From NCBI GenBank assembly GCA_000991135.1, contig LBST01000012.1:1-48884 (forward strand): 48,884 nt of DNA, given 5' to 3'. The notes under the pieces were generated by a model, which saw only the letters and a list, made by a program, of their open reading frames with translations, had not been told where the DNA came from and ran no database searches. Shown here in pieces: positions 39,097-47,651 of the stretch (position 1 is its first letter; each line of letters opens with the position of its first letter). This DNA comes from Candidatus Roizmanbacteria bacterium GW2011_GWC1_37_12 (GTDB lineage Bacteria > Patescibacteriota > Microgenomatia > UBA1406 > GWC2-37-13). Both the position numbers and the translations under genes were made by a program.

Positions 39097-40050
39097 TTAA
39101 GCAACCCTGTTTATTGGAGTTCTTTTCACCCAAGAAGTTATATTATTAAAAGCAATATCAGTTCGTTTAAGAAGAGCCTCTTTTGTAGCAAAAGCAACAT
39201 GTGGCGTTAAAACGGTATTTTTTGCTGTCAGCAAAGGATTGGTTGCATCAACTGGTGGTTCTTGAACAAAAACGTCAATTCCGGCTCCAGCGATTTTCCC
39301 AGAATTTAACGCTTCAGCAAAAGCCCGTTCATTAATAGTTCCACCTCTTGATGTTTGAATAACAATCGTTGTAGACTTCATTAAATCAAATTCTTCTTTG
39401 CCTATTATATTTTCAGTTTCTTTATTAAAAGGCGTATGGACTGTAATTATATCGCTCTCTTTAAGGAGAGTTTTTAGATCAACATAATTTAATCCGAGCT
39501 TAACTGCTTCTGGTTTTTCAGAACGATTGTATCCTAATAATTTACAACCAAAGGTCTTTCCGATTTCAGCCACTCTCAATCCAATCGTTCCTGTTCCGAC
39601 TATCCCCAAAGTTTTACCATTGAGTTCATTACCAATTAATCCTTGTCTTGTTCCTTGTTTTCTAATAACATCATTACAAGAAATAATATTTCTCATTACA
39701 GAAATAATTAATCCAAAAGTTAATTCTGCTACAGAATGAGTCGCATAACCAGCAGAATTACAAACAATAATGCCTTTTTTCTCGCAAGTTTCTGTATCAA
39801 TATGATCAAAACCAGTAAAAGCAACTGAAATCATCTTTAAATTTGGAGAAGATTCGATTGTTTTACCGGAAATCGGGTAATTTACAGCAATAACTATCTC
39901 TGCGTCTTTTATTCGAAAGATAGCATCGTCTTGATCTTTAGGTAATGAATCGAAATAAATAACAGAATGCCCTGCATTAATTAAAGCTTGCTTATGTTTT
40001 TCTAAAACATCACTACTAATTGCAAGAGGTTGAAGAATGACAATTTTCAT
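39097..40050 (-). CDS. D-isomer 2-hydroxyacid dehydrogenase
   Basis: A 317-residue NAD-dependent enzyme reducing a 2-oxo acid. The Rossmann motif is GTGTIG (152-157); catalytic R235 (QTSRGG), E264 (FVQEPP) and H284 (LTPHVAF) are present. The substrate (glyoxylate, hydroxypyruvate, or other) cannot be told. No serine-pathway genes are nearby. Confidence 0.88.
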   Translation of the reverse strand: MKIVILQPLAISSDVLEKHKQALINAGHSVIYFDSLPKDQDDAIFRIKDAEIVIAVNYPISGKTIESSPNLKMISVAFTGFDHIDTETCEKKGIIVCNSAGYATHSVAELTFGLIISVMRNIISCNDVIRKQGTRQGLIGNELNGKTLGIVGTGTIGLRVAEIGKTFGCKLLGYNRSEKPEAVKLGLNYVDLKTLLKESDIITVHTPFNKETENIIGKEEFDLMKSTTIVIQTSRGGTINERAFAEALNSGKIAGAGIDVFVQEPPVDATNPLLTAKNTVLTPHVAFATKEALLKRTDIAFNNITSWVKRTPINRVA

Positions 40051-40062
40051 ATAAAAATCATT

Positions 40063-40377
40063 TTACCAAATATTTTTTTGAATATATTGTGAATTGTTGA
40101 GAGCGACTTTTACTCCTTTAAATTTTACCCCTTCTTTTATAAGCATCTGTCTTTTCTTTTTTATTCCTCCAGCGCCCGAATATCCTGTCAAAGAACCATC
40201 CGAAGCAACGACCCGATGACAAGGAGTATCGGGCGCGTCAGGATTGATCCTCATAAAATAACCAACTGCTCGGGCCGCTTTTGGTTTTCCCGCCAATTTG
40301 GCTATCTGACCATAAGTGGCAACTTTTCCTCTCGGAATCGACCAGCAGATCTTATAAACCTTATCTTTAAAATTCAT
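40063..40377 (-). CDS. Methylated-DNA-cysteine methyltransferase, single domain
   Basis: A 104-residue MGMT made of the DNA-binding/active-site domain only. IPRGKVATYGQIA, KAARAVG with the finger Arg R36, and the acceptor C53 in TPCHRV are present, so it can take the alkyl group from O6-alkylguanine; it is not a Trp-type ATL protein. It overlaps the oxidoreductase gene by 4 nt. Confidence 0.9.
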   Translation of the reverse strand: MNFKDKVYKICWSIPRGKVATYGQIAKLAGKPKAARAVGYFMRINPDAPDTPCHRVVASDGSLTGYSGAGGIKKKRQMLIKEGVKFKGVKVALNNSQYIQKNIW

Positions 40378-41312
40378 TTTATTTTTATAACAACTTTTCC
40401 TCTCGGATGGTTTTGCATTTTATATGTAAAAGCTTCTTTTGTTTGATCTAATGGAAAAACCTTATCTACCTGCGGTTTGATAATATTTTTTTCAACAAGT
40501 TCCCTGACCCGGCTAAGATGTACAGTATTAGTTTTAGTATTTATGGCAATCCCGGTAACGCCATATTGACTTGCTAATTCAGGACTAGGTTGTCCTTTCA
40601 TCGAAACGATGACTCCGCCTTTTTTTAAAATTTTAAAAGACCTCTCCATTACATCTCCACCGATCGTATCAAAAACCGCGTCAAAATCTTTTAAAATTTC
40701 TTCAAACTTTTCCACTTTATAATCAATAATTTCATCTGCTCCTAGATTTTTTGCGAAGTCTTTGTCTTTTTCCGAAACAGTAGTCGCCACATAAGCGCCC
40801 AAATACTTGGCTAACTGAATAGCAATGCTCCCAATTCCGCCGGCTCCTCCATGGATCAAAATTTTTTGCTTTGGTCTTAATTTTATCTCGTCTTCTAAAG
40901 TCTGTACCGCGCTTGATCCAACCAAAGGCAAAGAGGCCGCCTGAACAAAGTCAATATTCTTCGGCTTAAGCGCCATCCTTTCAGGATTGACACTGGCAAA
41001 TTCAGCAAAAGCACCTGATCCGCCAGATAAAATTATTGCCGTCCCGTAAACTTCATCATCTGCCTTAAAGTCTGTAACTCCTTCACTGACTTTTTTAATA
41101 ATCCCGGAAAAATCACCACCCATGGTAAAAGGAAAAGGAGATTTTATCATATCTTTTACATAACCAGCTAAAATAAATGAGTCAAAGGGATTGATGCTGG
41201 CGGCATGAATTTCTATTAATACTTGGTTTTCTTTCAAAGTCGGTTCGGCAATATTATCATTTAATTTGAGGACTTCTGGCCCTCCGTATTGTGAGATTTG
41301 CACCGCTTTCAT
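40374..41312 (-). CDS. Zinc-free medium-chain (quinone-type) oxidoreductase
   Basis: A 312-residue NADP-dependent MDR enzyme. GGDFSGII, the cofactor motif ILIHGGAGGIGSIAIQLA and MGGDFSG near the start fit the QOR group; there are no structural or catalytic zinc cysteines. It likely reduces quinones or unsaturated carbonyls. It is co-transcribed with the MGMT gene. Confidence 0.88.
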   Translation of the reverse strand: MKAVQISQYGGPEVLKLNDNIAEPTLKENQVLIEIHAASINPFDSFILAGYVKDMIKSPFPFTMGGDFSGIIKKVSEGVTDFKADDEVYGTAIILSGGSGAFAEFASVNPERMALKPKNIDFVQAASLPLVGSSAVQTLEDEIKLRPKQKILIHGGAGGIGSIAIQLAKYLGAYVATTVSEKDKDFAKNLGADEIIDYKVEKFEEILKDFDAVFDTIGGDVMERSFKILKKGGVIVSMKGQPSPELASQYGVTGIAINTKTNTVHLSRVRELVEKNIIKPQVDKVFPLDQTKEAFTYKMQNHPRGKVVIKIK

Positions 41313-41389
41313 ATAAATAAATTAAACTCTTAACTATTACATAACCAGTATAAATTACTAATAGTAAAAGTCAATATATAATTAAACAT

Positions 41390-42097
41390 ATGAAAGATAT
41401 TGTTTTAGAAATTCGCCGAGTCTTGAAAGATCAGGCGGATGAAAAATATAAAATAGGCGCGACGAGATATTTTAAAGAACAGGTAAGGTTTTATGGGTTG
41501 ACTATGCCGAAGACGGGAAAAATCGCCAAAGAATATTTCAAAAAAATTAAGCACTTAAATAAAAAAGAAATCTTTGCCCTTTGCGAAGAACTTTTCAAAT
41601 CAGGTTATATGGAAGAATCAATGATCGCTGCCAACTGGACGTATTGGATCAACAAACTGTTTGAAGAAAAAGACTTCGACGTTTTTGAAAAATGCATAAA
41701 CAGATATATTGACAACTGGGCTGAATGCGATACTTTATGTAACCACGCCGTTGCCGCCTATATTGAAAAGTTTCCTAAATATATTAAACGATTAAAAGCC
41801 TGGGCGAAGTCGAAAAATCTCTGGATGCGCCGGGCGTCGGCAGTCACTTTAATAGTCCCGGCCGCTCGCGGAAAGTTTCTTAAAGACATCTTTCAAATTG
41901 CCGATATTCTCCTTTTGGATAAAGAAGATTTGGTCCAGAAAGGTTATGGTTGGATGTTAAAATCGGCGAGCCGAATGCATCAAAAAGAAGTCTTCGACTA
42001 CGTGATGAAAAACAAAAAAGTCATGCCGCGGACCGCCCTCCGTTATGCCATCGAAAAAATGCCAAAAGAATTAAAAACAAAAGCGATGGCTAAATAA
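41390..42097 (+). CDS. DNA alkylation repair protein, AlkD-like
   Basis: A 235-residue HEAT-repeat glycosylase-like protein. RYFKEQVRFYGLTMPKTGKI, NWAECDTLCNHAV and MRRASAVTLIVPA are the AlkD pattern; the W and D of NWAECD are the DNA-facing residues. It excises bulky or cationic alkylated bases. TATAAT lies 7 nt before the ATG. It faces away from the MGMT operon, so two alkyl-damage genes flank one intergenic region. Confidence 0.9.
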   Translation: MKDIVLEIRRVLKDQADEKYKIGATRYFKEQVRFYGLTMPKTGKIAKEYFKKIKHLNKKEIFALCEELFKSGYMEESMIAANWTYWINKLFEEKDFDVFEKCINRYIDNWAECDTLCNHAVAAYIEKFPKYIKRLKAWAKSKNLWMRRASAVTLIVPAARGKFLKDIFQIADILLLDKEDLVQKGYGWMLKSASRMHQKEVFDYVMKNKKVMPRTALRYAIEKMPKELKTKAMAK

Positions 42098-42100
42098 AAT

Positions 42101-42961
42101 TTACAGGGAAATCAGAATCAACCCGGCGAGGATGCCGGCGATGCCAAAATACTGGTTGGGTTTGATTTTCTCTTTCAAAAATATTTTCGCCAAGACGATT
42201 GTTACTAAAGCGTAAGCGCTGCCTATAGGAGCGACTATTGACGCGAATGAGCCAGAAGTCCCTAATGAAAAAGTGAAAAACGCGCCCATGTCGAAAATCC
42301 CTATAAGTAATAATAGTCCCCAGGGAAACTTTATTTTTTCAGGAACAAACTTCTTTTTTGAAAATAAAATAAGTAACGACAAAAAGATCAAAAGGAAAAA
42401 TCTAAAAAGAAATGCCGGTAGAAACCAACCGAGATTCTTTGTCAAAGACGCCAATAAAAATAAAGCCACTCCCCAACACGCCATTGCCATTAAACCTTCT
42501 TTCACGCCGACTAATAATTTGAGTTTTCTATTATTAATTAATTCTTTTACATTTACCGAAACCAAGATTATGCCTATGGCAATAAAAATAATCGCGACCA
42601 GCTGATTAACCTTTAAAATTTCTTTAAGAAAAACTACTCCGAGGATCGCGGTTAACAAACCCCAAGAAGCGCCGATCGAGCTAACCATCGATACCTGACC
42701 TTTGGATAAGCCTTTATAAAAAGAGAGGTACGCGCCGATCTGTAAAACGGCAATAGCAACTAACTGCGGTAGATATGGATAAACCGAAGTAAGATCAAAT
42801 GAATTGAGTTTATAAAAAAAGTAAACAATTCCAAGCAAGAATCCAAAAGCCTGCATCCAAAAGAGAACGACAACGTTCTCTAGTTTTCGATTAGCAATCG
42901 CTGCCAAAAATATCGCGACTCCCCAAAGTCCCATCGTCGCCAAACCCATCAAGATTCCCAT
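42101..42961 (-). CDS. EamA/DMT family transporter
   Basis: A 286-residue, ten-helix transporter of two EamA halves (WGVAIFLAAIANRKLENVVV; then second repeat from about 150, MACWGVALFLLASL). The end ILAGLILISL is typical. The substrate is unknown. It converges with the AlkD-like gene with 3 nt between stops. Confidence 0.85.
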   Translation of the reverse strand: MGILMGLATMGLWGVAIFLAAIANRKLENVVVLFWMQAFGFLLGIVYFFYKLNSFDLTSVYPYLPQLVAIAVLQIGAYLSFYKGLSKGQVSMVSSIGASWGLLTAILGVVFLKEILKVNQLVAIIFIAIGIILVSVNVKELINNRKLKLLVGVKEGLMAMACWGVALFLLASLTKNLGWFLPAFLFRFFLLIFLSLLILFSKKKFVPEKIKFPWGLLLLIGIFDMGAFFTFSLGTSGSFASIVAPIGSAYALVTIVLAKIFLKEKIKPNQYFGIAGILAGLILISL

Positions 42962-43041
42962 AAATTAAGGATAATATAGTCCTTTATGTAAATGAATTCA
43001 AGAACCATACAATCTATCAACTCATACTGAAAAAGTAATAT

Positions 43042-43087
43042 TTGAAAGACAAAAAAATGACAGTTAGAATAAGGCAATTAATAATTG
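43042..43087 (+). promoter_or_regulatory. Promoter and dyad upstream of 43098
   Basis: TTGAAA (43042-43047), 17 nt, TAGAAT (43065-43070), followed by the dyad CAATTA-A-TAATTG (43075-43087). The leader lacks a Shine-Dalgarno site. Confidence 0.5.
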
Positions 43088-43097
43088 GGTTAAATTT

Positions 43098-43697
43098 ATG
43101 AAAAAGATATTTTCTATTTTATTGTTGATTGTTGGTTTTAGTTTTTTTGCAGTAAACTCATCAGCAGAGGAAAAAATGGTTTTTGACTCGACAGACAACT
43201 ATCTAGGAGGCTGTCAGCTAACAAACAAGTCAGAATGGGAGCTCAAAGAAGATTTGGACATCGCTAAATTTCAGCTCTGGTACAGATGGGATGACGGTGA
43301 AACGACTTTGCCAGTGACCGTAAAAAAGGATGGAGAGAAGTTTGCCGAGTTTGCAGCTGAAAGAGCTGCTTGCGACCCTTACCAAAAGATGTGGTGCAAC
43401 GCCGATTATCAGATAAACAAACTTTTTTCTAAAGGAAGCTATGCCGTAGAAATTAAAGACAGCCGGATGTGTCTCAAACCAGGCGGTACTGGTACTGTCC
43501 GATTATACAGCGGTGAAACTGTCAAGAAAGACGAGCCGACTCCGACGAAAGAGGTCCAACCGACCGCCTTTGTTCCGGCTAAGTCAACTACTACCTGCTC
43601 ATGCAATCAAAATCAAACAACCATTATTGTTACGGCAGTCGTGTCATCGATCATAACGTCACTTTTGGTTTCTATGTTGATGAAAAAAATCAGATAG
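43098..43697 (+). CDS. Exported protein with C-terminal membrane anchor
   Basis: A 199-residue protein: signal peptide (1-23, ending NSSAEE), an exported domain with seven cysteines by eye (GGCQL, AACDPYQKMWC, RMCLKPGG, TCSCNQ), a Thr/Pro linker and a C-terminal membrane helix (about 174-193) with a KKIR tail. No family recognised. It converges on the nuclease gene with an 8-nt overlap. Confidence 0.6.
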   Translation: MKKIFSILLLIVGFSFFAVNSSAEEKMVFDSTDNYLGGCQLTNKSEWELKEDLDIAKFQLWYRWDDGETTLPVTVKKDGEKFAEFAAERAACDPYQKMWCNADYQINKLFSKGSYAVEIKDSRMCLKPGGTGTVRLYSGETVKKDEPTPTKEVQPTAFVPAKSTTTCSCNQNQTTIIVTAVVSSIITSLLVSMLMKKIR

Positions 43698-44223
43698 AAA
43701 GCAGGGTCCACTCATCAAACCAGACGCCGTCGTGATGGTCACGCGCCCAATCTTCGGCTTTTTTCAAACGGTCTAGATGTTTTGGTTTTGCTTCGCCTTT
43801 TATCAAATTAACTTTGGCATAGCCTCTCTCAACTAACGCTTCGTTTACCAAGATATCGCCTATCCAGACATAACCTAAGATTCTTCCGTATTTATCAAGT
43901 TTAACCCGATCGAGCTCGATCCTTGCTTTTTTTCCCAAAACCATTTCCTCATTAAATTTTTTTGCCTCTTCTCTCCAGCGGTCATTCCACTCTGGAGCAT
44001 CGATCCCAAGATATCGGAGTTTTTCACCCGTTTCCAAAACAATCGTATCCCCATCCAACACTTTCGTCACCTTATATATCCCCTCTTTTGGATTTGGGAG
44101 AAGAATATTATTTGTAGGATTTTGATCCGTTTTATTAAATAAGTTTCGAAAAGAAAAACCAAAAAAGAAAATAATTATTCCCAAAAATCCTATCAATAAG
44201 TTTTTTCCGAAGTTTTTCTTCAC
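43690..44223 (-). CDS. Membrane-anchored thermonuclease (SNase family)
   Basis: A 177-residue nuclease with a membrane helix (8-25) and exported SNase domain. KVLDGDTIVLETG, KLRYLGIDAPE (first catalytic Arg) and DKYGRILGYVW (second Arg) are present. It may degrade environmental DNA or RNA for nucleotide uptake, which CPR cells need. About 140 nt between it and tRNA-Asn hold AT-rich sequence only. Confidence 0.9.
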   Translation of the reverse strand: MKKNFGKNLLIGFLGIIIFFFGFSFRNLFNKTDQNPTNNILLPNPKEGIYKVTKVLDGDTIVLETGEKLRYLGIDAPEWNDRWREEAKKFNEEMVLGKKARIELDRVKLDKYGRILGYVWIGDILVNEALVERGYAKVNLIKGEAKPKHLDRLKKAEDWARDHHDGVWFDEWTLLSI

Positions 44224-44366
44224 TAAGATGATTTTAACAAAAAAAGCACTTTAATTAATTAAAGTAATTGTCAGCCTGAAAAATCGAGATTTTTTTGATA
44301 TCATATACTTGTTCTTTTACATTTATTTTCTTATTTGATTATTTGTAATATTTGTTTATTTAATAA

Positions 44367-44439
44367 TCCCCTGTAGCTCAATTGGTAGAGCAGATTCCTG
44401 TTAAGAATAAGGTTGCGCGTTCGAGTCGCGCCGGGGGAG
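44367..44439 (+). tRNA. trnN: tRNA-Asn (anticodon GTT), integration target
   Basis: A 73-nt cloverleaf: acceptor TCCCCTG/CGGGGGA with discriminator G, D stem GCTC/GAGC, anticodon loop CTGTTAA, T arm GCGCG-TTCGAGT-CGCGC. The top anticodon-stem pair is G-A. The 3' half (44401-44439) is shared with the end of the integrase gene on the other strand. Confidence 0.94.
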
Positions 44440-45918
44440 CTCAACATTCGAACCGTTAGTGGCTGAGACCGCTTCTGAGAGGATTTTGAAGGTTTTGGAA
44501 TAGATGTAGCTTAGTTTTCCCTCGTCTAATCGTAAGTCTGCAAATACCAGCCTGATAAGGCTTCGTTGCTCATCCAACATATCCTTTGCTTTGGCTTTGA
44601 GGTAAATCTCTTTGGCTCTTTGGGAGAGTTCGTAAATGTTAATGCCGAGATTCAGGTAACCTGTGCTTGCCTGGGAATGTCTTTTTATCGACTCGACGAC
44701 TTCGTCCTTTTCCTCCGAATACTGCTTGAATTTCCTGTTGTAAAAGTCTGGGGTAATCTTCTCGTCCAGCTTATCGTCGTATAGTTTGTCCAACCGCTTC
44801 TGAACTGCCTCATAGCGGGCTTGTAGCTCGCCAACGGTGCTGTTGTGGTAGGCGATCTCGTCCTGGTGACTCTCTTTAAGTGCCTTTTTGAGCCAGTCAA
44901 CTATACGGCTATTTTTGATCTTCAGGTTGTCAAGTCCGCCCAACAGCTGTTCTTCGACCTCTGGCTCTTTTGCCCAGGTCTTTTGGCTGCAGTTGTGGTA
45001 GTGGTTGCAATGCCCGTAATTATGCCCTTTGGCGGTTTCCCAGGTGATTGACTTGCCACATTCGGCGCATTTGATAAGTCCCTTGAAGAGGAATAAGTGC
45101 TTGCGATATTTGGGAGTAGTTTTGCTTTTAAGCATTGCTTGAACTTTATCAAAAAGCTCTTTGCTTATCAAAGGCTCATGTTTGCCTTCGTAGATCTCAT
45201 CGTTCCACCTGATTTTACCAATGTAGAAGGGGTCTTGTAAGAGTGAGTGGATACGGCTGTTTGCCAGCCTGTTACCCATCGGAGAGCGCAAACCTTCTTC
45301 GTGGATGGTTTTTGCCAACTTCTTTATGGAGTAATCTCCCGTAGCATAAAATTCAAACATCTTTCTGATCAGTGGAGCTACTCCTTCGTCTACAAGATGG
45401 ATTTTATGTCCAGTCTCGCCGACGGTCTTGTAACCATTTGGTGGTTTGGTTGGTATCCAGCCCTGGGCGATTTTCTCCTTTTGCCCCTTCTTCACATTCT
45501 CCGAGAGGAGTCGGACATAATACTCGGCTGTTGCCACCTTTACCCGCCACATAAACCATTCGTGGGATCGTGACGAGTTGTGGAGGACACAACCCTCTTT
45601 TGCCAGGTGGACTTGGTGGTTTTCGTTCTCTGTAATCCACAAATCGATAGTAGGGACATCGGAGAAATTCCTGGTTAGGCGGTCGGTTGTTTCTACGATG
45701 ATGGTGGGGATGTCGTGCTTGCGGACATAAGCGACCATCTCTATGAAGATTTTTCGCTGAACCTTGCCTGCTGCGGACTCGGAGACGGCGAAGACTTTGG
45801 CGACTTCCAATCCTTGCTTGTTGGCATACTCTCTCAAAAACTTCTCCTGGGCTGGCAGTGAGTAGCCTGTTTCTTCCTGTTCTTTGCTGCTTACTCGGCA
45901 GAATATGGCAGTTTTCAT
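44401..45918 (-). CDS. Large serine recombinase (integrase)
   Basis: A 505-residue serine integrase; start ATG 45918 (MKTAIFCRVSSKEQ). Catalytic S10 in CRVSS, resolvase domain to about 150, recombinase domain (KPPNGYKTV...), zinc ribbon with CAECGKS and a later Cys pair, and a coiled coil. The last residues RDSNAQPYS and the stop are encoded by the complement of tRNA-Asn, the stop codon falling at 44401-44403 in the anticodon loop. It has its own promoter (45940-45968). Confidence 0.95.
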   Translation of the reverse strand: MKTAIFCRVSSKEQEETGYSLPAQEKFLREYANKQGLEVAKVFAVSESAAGKVQRKIFIEMVAYVRKHDIPTIIVETTDRLTRNFSDVPTIDLWITENENHQVHLAKEGCVLHNSSRSHEWFMWRVKVATAEYYVRLLSENVKKGQKEKIAQGWIPTKPPNGYKTVGETGHKIHLVDEGVAPLIRKMFEFYATGDYSIKKLAKTIHEEGLRSPMGNRLANSRIHSLLQDPFYIGKIRWNDEIYEGKHEPLISKELFDKVQAMLKSKTTPKYRKHLFLFKGLIKCAECGKSITWETAKGHNYGHCNHYHNCSQKTWAKEPEVEEQLLGGLDNLKIKNSRIVDWLKKALKESHQDEIAYHNSTVGELQARYEAVQKRLDKLYDDKLDEKITPDFYNRKFKQYSEEKDEVVESIKRHSQASTGYLNLGINIYELSQRAKEIYLKAKAKDMLDEQRSLIRLVFADLRLDEGKLSYIYSKTFKILSEAVSATNGSNVELPRRDSNAQPYS

Positions 45919-45939
45919 AGTAATTTTTGTCCAACACAG

Positions 45940-45968
45940 AATATAAACAAATTGTTTGGCAATATCAA
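45940..45968 (-). promoter_or_regulatory. Integrase promoter
   Basis: Minus strand TTGATA (45968-45963), 17 nt, TATATT (45945-45940), 21 nt before the integrase ATG. This excludes the longer in-frame start at 46002. Confidence 0.6.
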
Positions 45969-45982
45969 GCAATGGTAGGTTA

Positions 45983-46318
45983 TCATGGTAATTTAGCCTC
46001 AATCATTCCTTTATATTTTCTGCTTCGGTATTCAAGACTCAGGCAGTTTCGACAACCAACTTTTCCAGTAATGGGGTGTTTATAAAGAACGGCTATTCTT
46101 GCCTGACAGCCTGGACATTTGAACCAGAACCTGATGCCGTTATTGTATGTTTTGGAAGTTGTTAGCCCGACCTTTACACCCGATGTCTCAATTTCAGCCT
46201 CAAGAAGTGCTTCCTTAAGTTTTTCTCTAGAAGACCTCAAAATATCCTGCATTCGAATCCGTTGACAGCTCTCGACTAAAAATTTGTTTCCTGAATAATT
46301 TGGCTTAAATGGTTTCAT
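45983..46318 (-). CDS. Zinc-ribbon protein
   Basis: A 111-residue protein starting at ATG 46318, which follows GGAGG by 9 nt. The C-terminal half has a zinc ribbon, FKCPGCQARI ... VGCRNC, the N-terminal half a charged helix (SSREKLKEALLEAEIE). Such proteins accompany serine recombinases in CPR elements; it may bind DNA with the integrase. It overlaps the upstream gene by 14 nt. Confidence 0.7.
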   Translation of the reverse strand: MKPFKPNYSGNKFLVESCQRIRMQDILRSSREKLKEALLEAEIETSGVKVGLTTSKTYNNGIRFWFKCPGCQARIAVLYKHPITGKVGCRNCLSLEYRSRKYKGMIEAKLP

Positions 46319-46958
46319 TTTGCTTTTCCTCCTCTCCTTTGCCTGGCTTGTTTTCAACATTAAATTGTTGGTTTTGAGCTACAAAGGCGGTTTTGGTTTT
46401 AACATTGACCTCCAGCTGTGGGGCTTTGATTTGTTTAAGTGTTTGCAGCGCTGTCAGAAATTGTCTGTTTGCACGATCTAGCTCTAAGCCGATAATTTGT
46501 ATCCGCTTCAAAATAAGCGGATAGGTTTTTATATCCATAACCTGCATACGACCTGTGGTTTCCAACATGGCGTGGAGTCTTCTTGAGTAGTCGAGAATAT
46601 GCTCGAAGGCGATTACAACCGTTTGAGCGAGCGCTTTCTCTGATGCGGTTTGACAGTTGTATTCTTTATAAAGTTGGATACCAAATTCGGTTGCCCTACC
46701 ATTACTCCAATCAGTTACAAGCTCCCGAAGACAAGAAAAATTATCGAGGTTAAACAAAGACCCCATGTCCATAACAAGTTTTCTTGCCTTCTTTTTAGTG
46801 GGATTACCTTCAAGATGACGATCTAGTTGCGCTTCTGCTCCGTTGACAGGTTTGCTAAGGAGATCTTTAATTGCGGTTTTTAATTCAGTAGAATTTTCAG
46901 GCGCAAGCGCCCGTTTTTGAGTAACTTGCAACTTACTATCTTTCTTCTTCATGTTCAT
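46305..46958 (-). CDS. Helical protein of unknown function
   Basis: A 217-residue mostly helical protein. The part RANRQFLTALQTLKQIKAPQ followed by a VAQNQQFNV tail resembles phage and plasmid accessory proteins with a short Gln/Asn-rich tail, but I know no function. It contains a Lys/Ala-rich N-terminus and SEKALAQTVVIAFEHILDYS. The repeat-rich gap at 46959-47062 is its likely control region. Confidence 0.5.
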   Translation of the reverse strand: MNMKKKDSKLQVTQKRALAPENSTELKTAIKDLLSKPVNGAEAQLDRHLEGNPTKKKARKLVMDMGSLFNLDNFSCLRELVTDWSNGRATEFGIQLYKEYNCQTASEKALAQTVVIAFEHILDYSRRLHAMLETTGRMQVMDIKTYPLILKRIQIIGLELDRANRQFLTALQTLKQIKAPQLEVNVKTKTAFVAQNQQFNVENKPGKGEEEKQNETI

Positions 46959-47062
46959 AGATAAAAATGACTATAGTAACTTATAAATACATTTCCTCTT
47001 AAAGGGAAAAAAGTGTTACTATAAATGTCCCTTTATAAGTCATTCTATAGTTACTATTGGTT
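46959..47062. promoter_or_regulatory. Repeat-rich control region of the element
   Basis: Three copies of a 9-mer: TATAGTAAC at 46972-46980, its complement GTTACTATA at 47015-47023, and GTTACTATT at 47050-47058. TAAAGGGA and TCCCTTTA flank the middle copy and can form an 8-bp stem. It is the largest gap in the element. Confidence 0.5.
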
Positions 47063-47416
47063 TTATAAATCAATATCATCTAAGCTAACCTCCTCGGTTA
47101 TGGTTTCTTCTTTCTCGTTTTGGGTTGGGTTTTTACTTCTGGCTAAACAGTAAGCATCGTAAATTTTCTCTATGACAGCCTCGTATAGCTTATTATCATC
47201 GATAAAAACGATCTCCCAATACTTCCCCATAAACTTGTAGCTGGGAGCTTGAAACCAAAGGTATTCCTGAAACTTTGGGTGCAATCGATCAGATTTTAGG
47301 ACTTTCCAACCATGCTCTTTCCAGACATCAGATAGTATGATTGTTGCCTGGGCAAGTATGGTTTCTGATTTCAAGAGCTTTATTTTTACTGTTATATCGT
47401 CAATTGTGATTGTCAT
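47063..47416 (-). CDS. SpoVG-like protein
   Basis: A 117-residue protein. Strand-rich ITIDDITVKIK ... LAQATIILSDVWKEHGWKVLKS and LWFQAPSYKFMGKYWEIVFID followed by VIEKIYDAY match the SpoVG pattern of a DNA-binding protein, with an acidic tail (VSLDDIDL). The match is by eye. It overlaps the 83-residue gene by 17 nt. Confidence 0.55.
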   Translation of the reverse strand: MTITIDDITVKIKLLKSETILAQATIILSDVWKEHGWKVLKSDRLHPKFQEYLWFQAPSYKFMGKYWEIVFIDDNKLYEAVIEKIYDAYCLARSKNPTQNEKEETITEEVSLDDIDL

Positions 47417-47651
47417 GGTTATTTATGGTCATATTAATTTTTCTTTTGCCGCCCCATTTTTGTTTTAAGAATTTTTCAAGCTCATCTTTCTTTGGACAGT
47501 TCTTCTTATGGTCAATCAATGCAAGCACTTCGAAAAAATCTTTCAGCGTGTTTGCCAATATTAATGCTTCGTCTTGGCTTAACTTGATGCCAAATTCTGC
47601 CTGCAAAATTACTTTCAATGCACTCATTAATTTGTCACTTACTGTTTCCAT
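47400..47651 (-). CDS. Small helical protein, paralog 1
   Basis: An 83-residue protein. Its first 50 residues (LMSALKVILQAEFGIKLSQD, then ILANTLKDFFEVLALID) align with the 59-residue product encoded just upstream. The tail is basic (KQKWGGKRK). No known domain. It overlaps both neighbours by 17 nt, so translation is coupled. Confidence 0.6.
   Translation of the reverse strand: METVSDKLMSALKVILQAEFGIKLSQDEALILANTLKDFFEVLALIDHKKNCPKKDELEKFLKQKWGGKRKINMTINNHDNHN

Noticed and set aside
45404-45937. 177-codon frame on the minus strand inside the integrase
   Set aside because: Arg/Pro-rich out-of-frame reading of the serine recombinase; no start signal or domain.
45992-46003. TTTAGCCTCAAT shared with the REP region at 32501
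   Set aside because: Only 12 nt, inside the zinc-ribbon gene, without the hairpin; probably chance.
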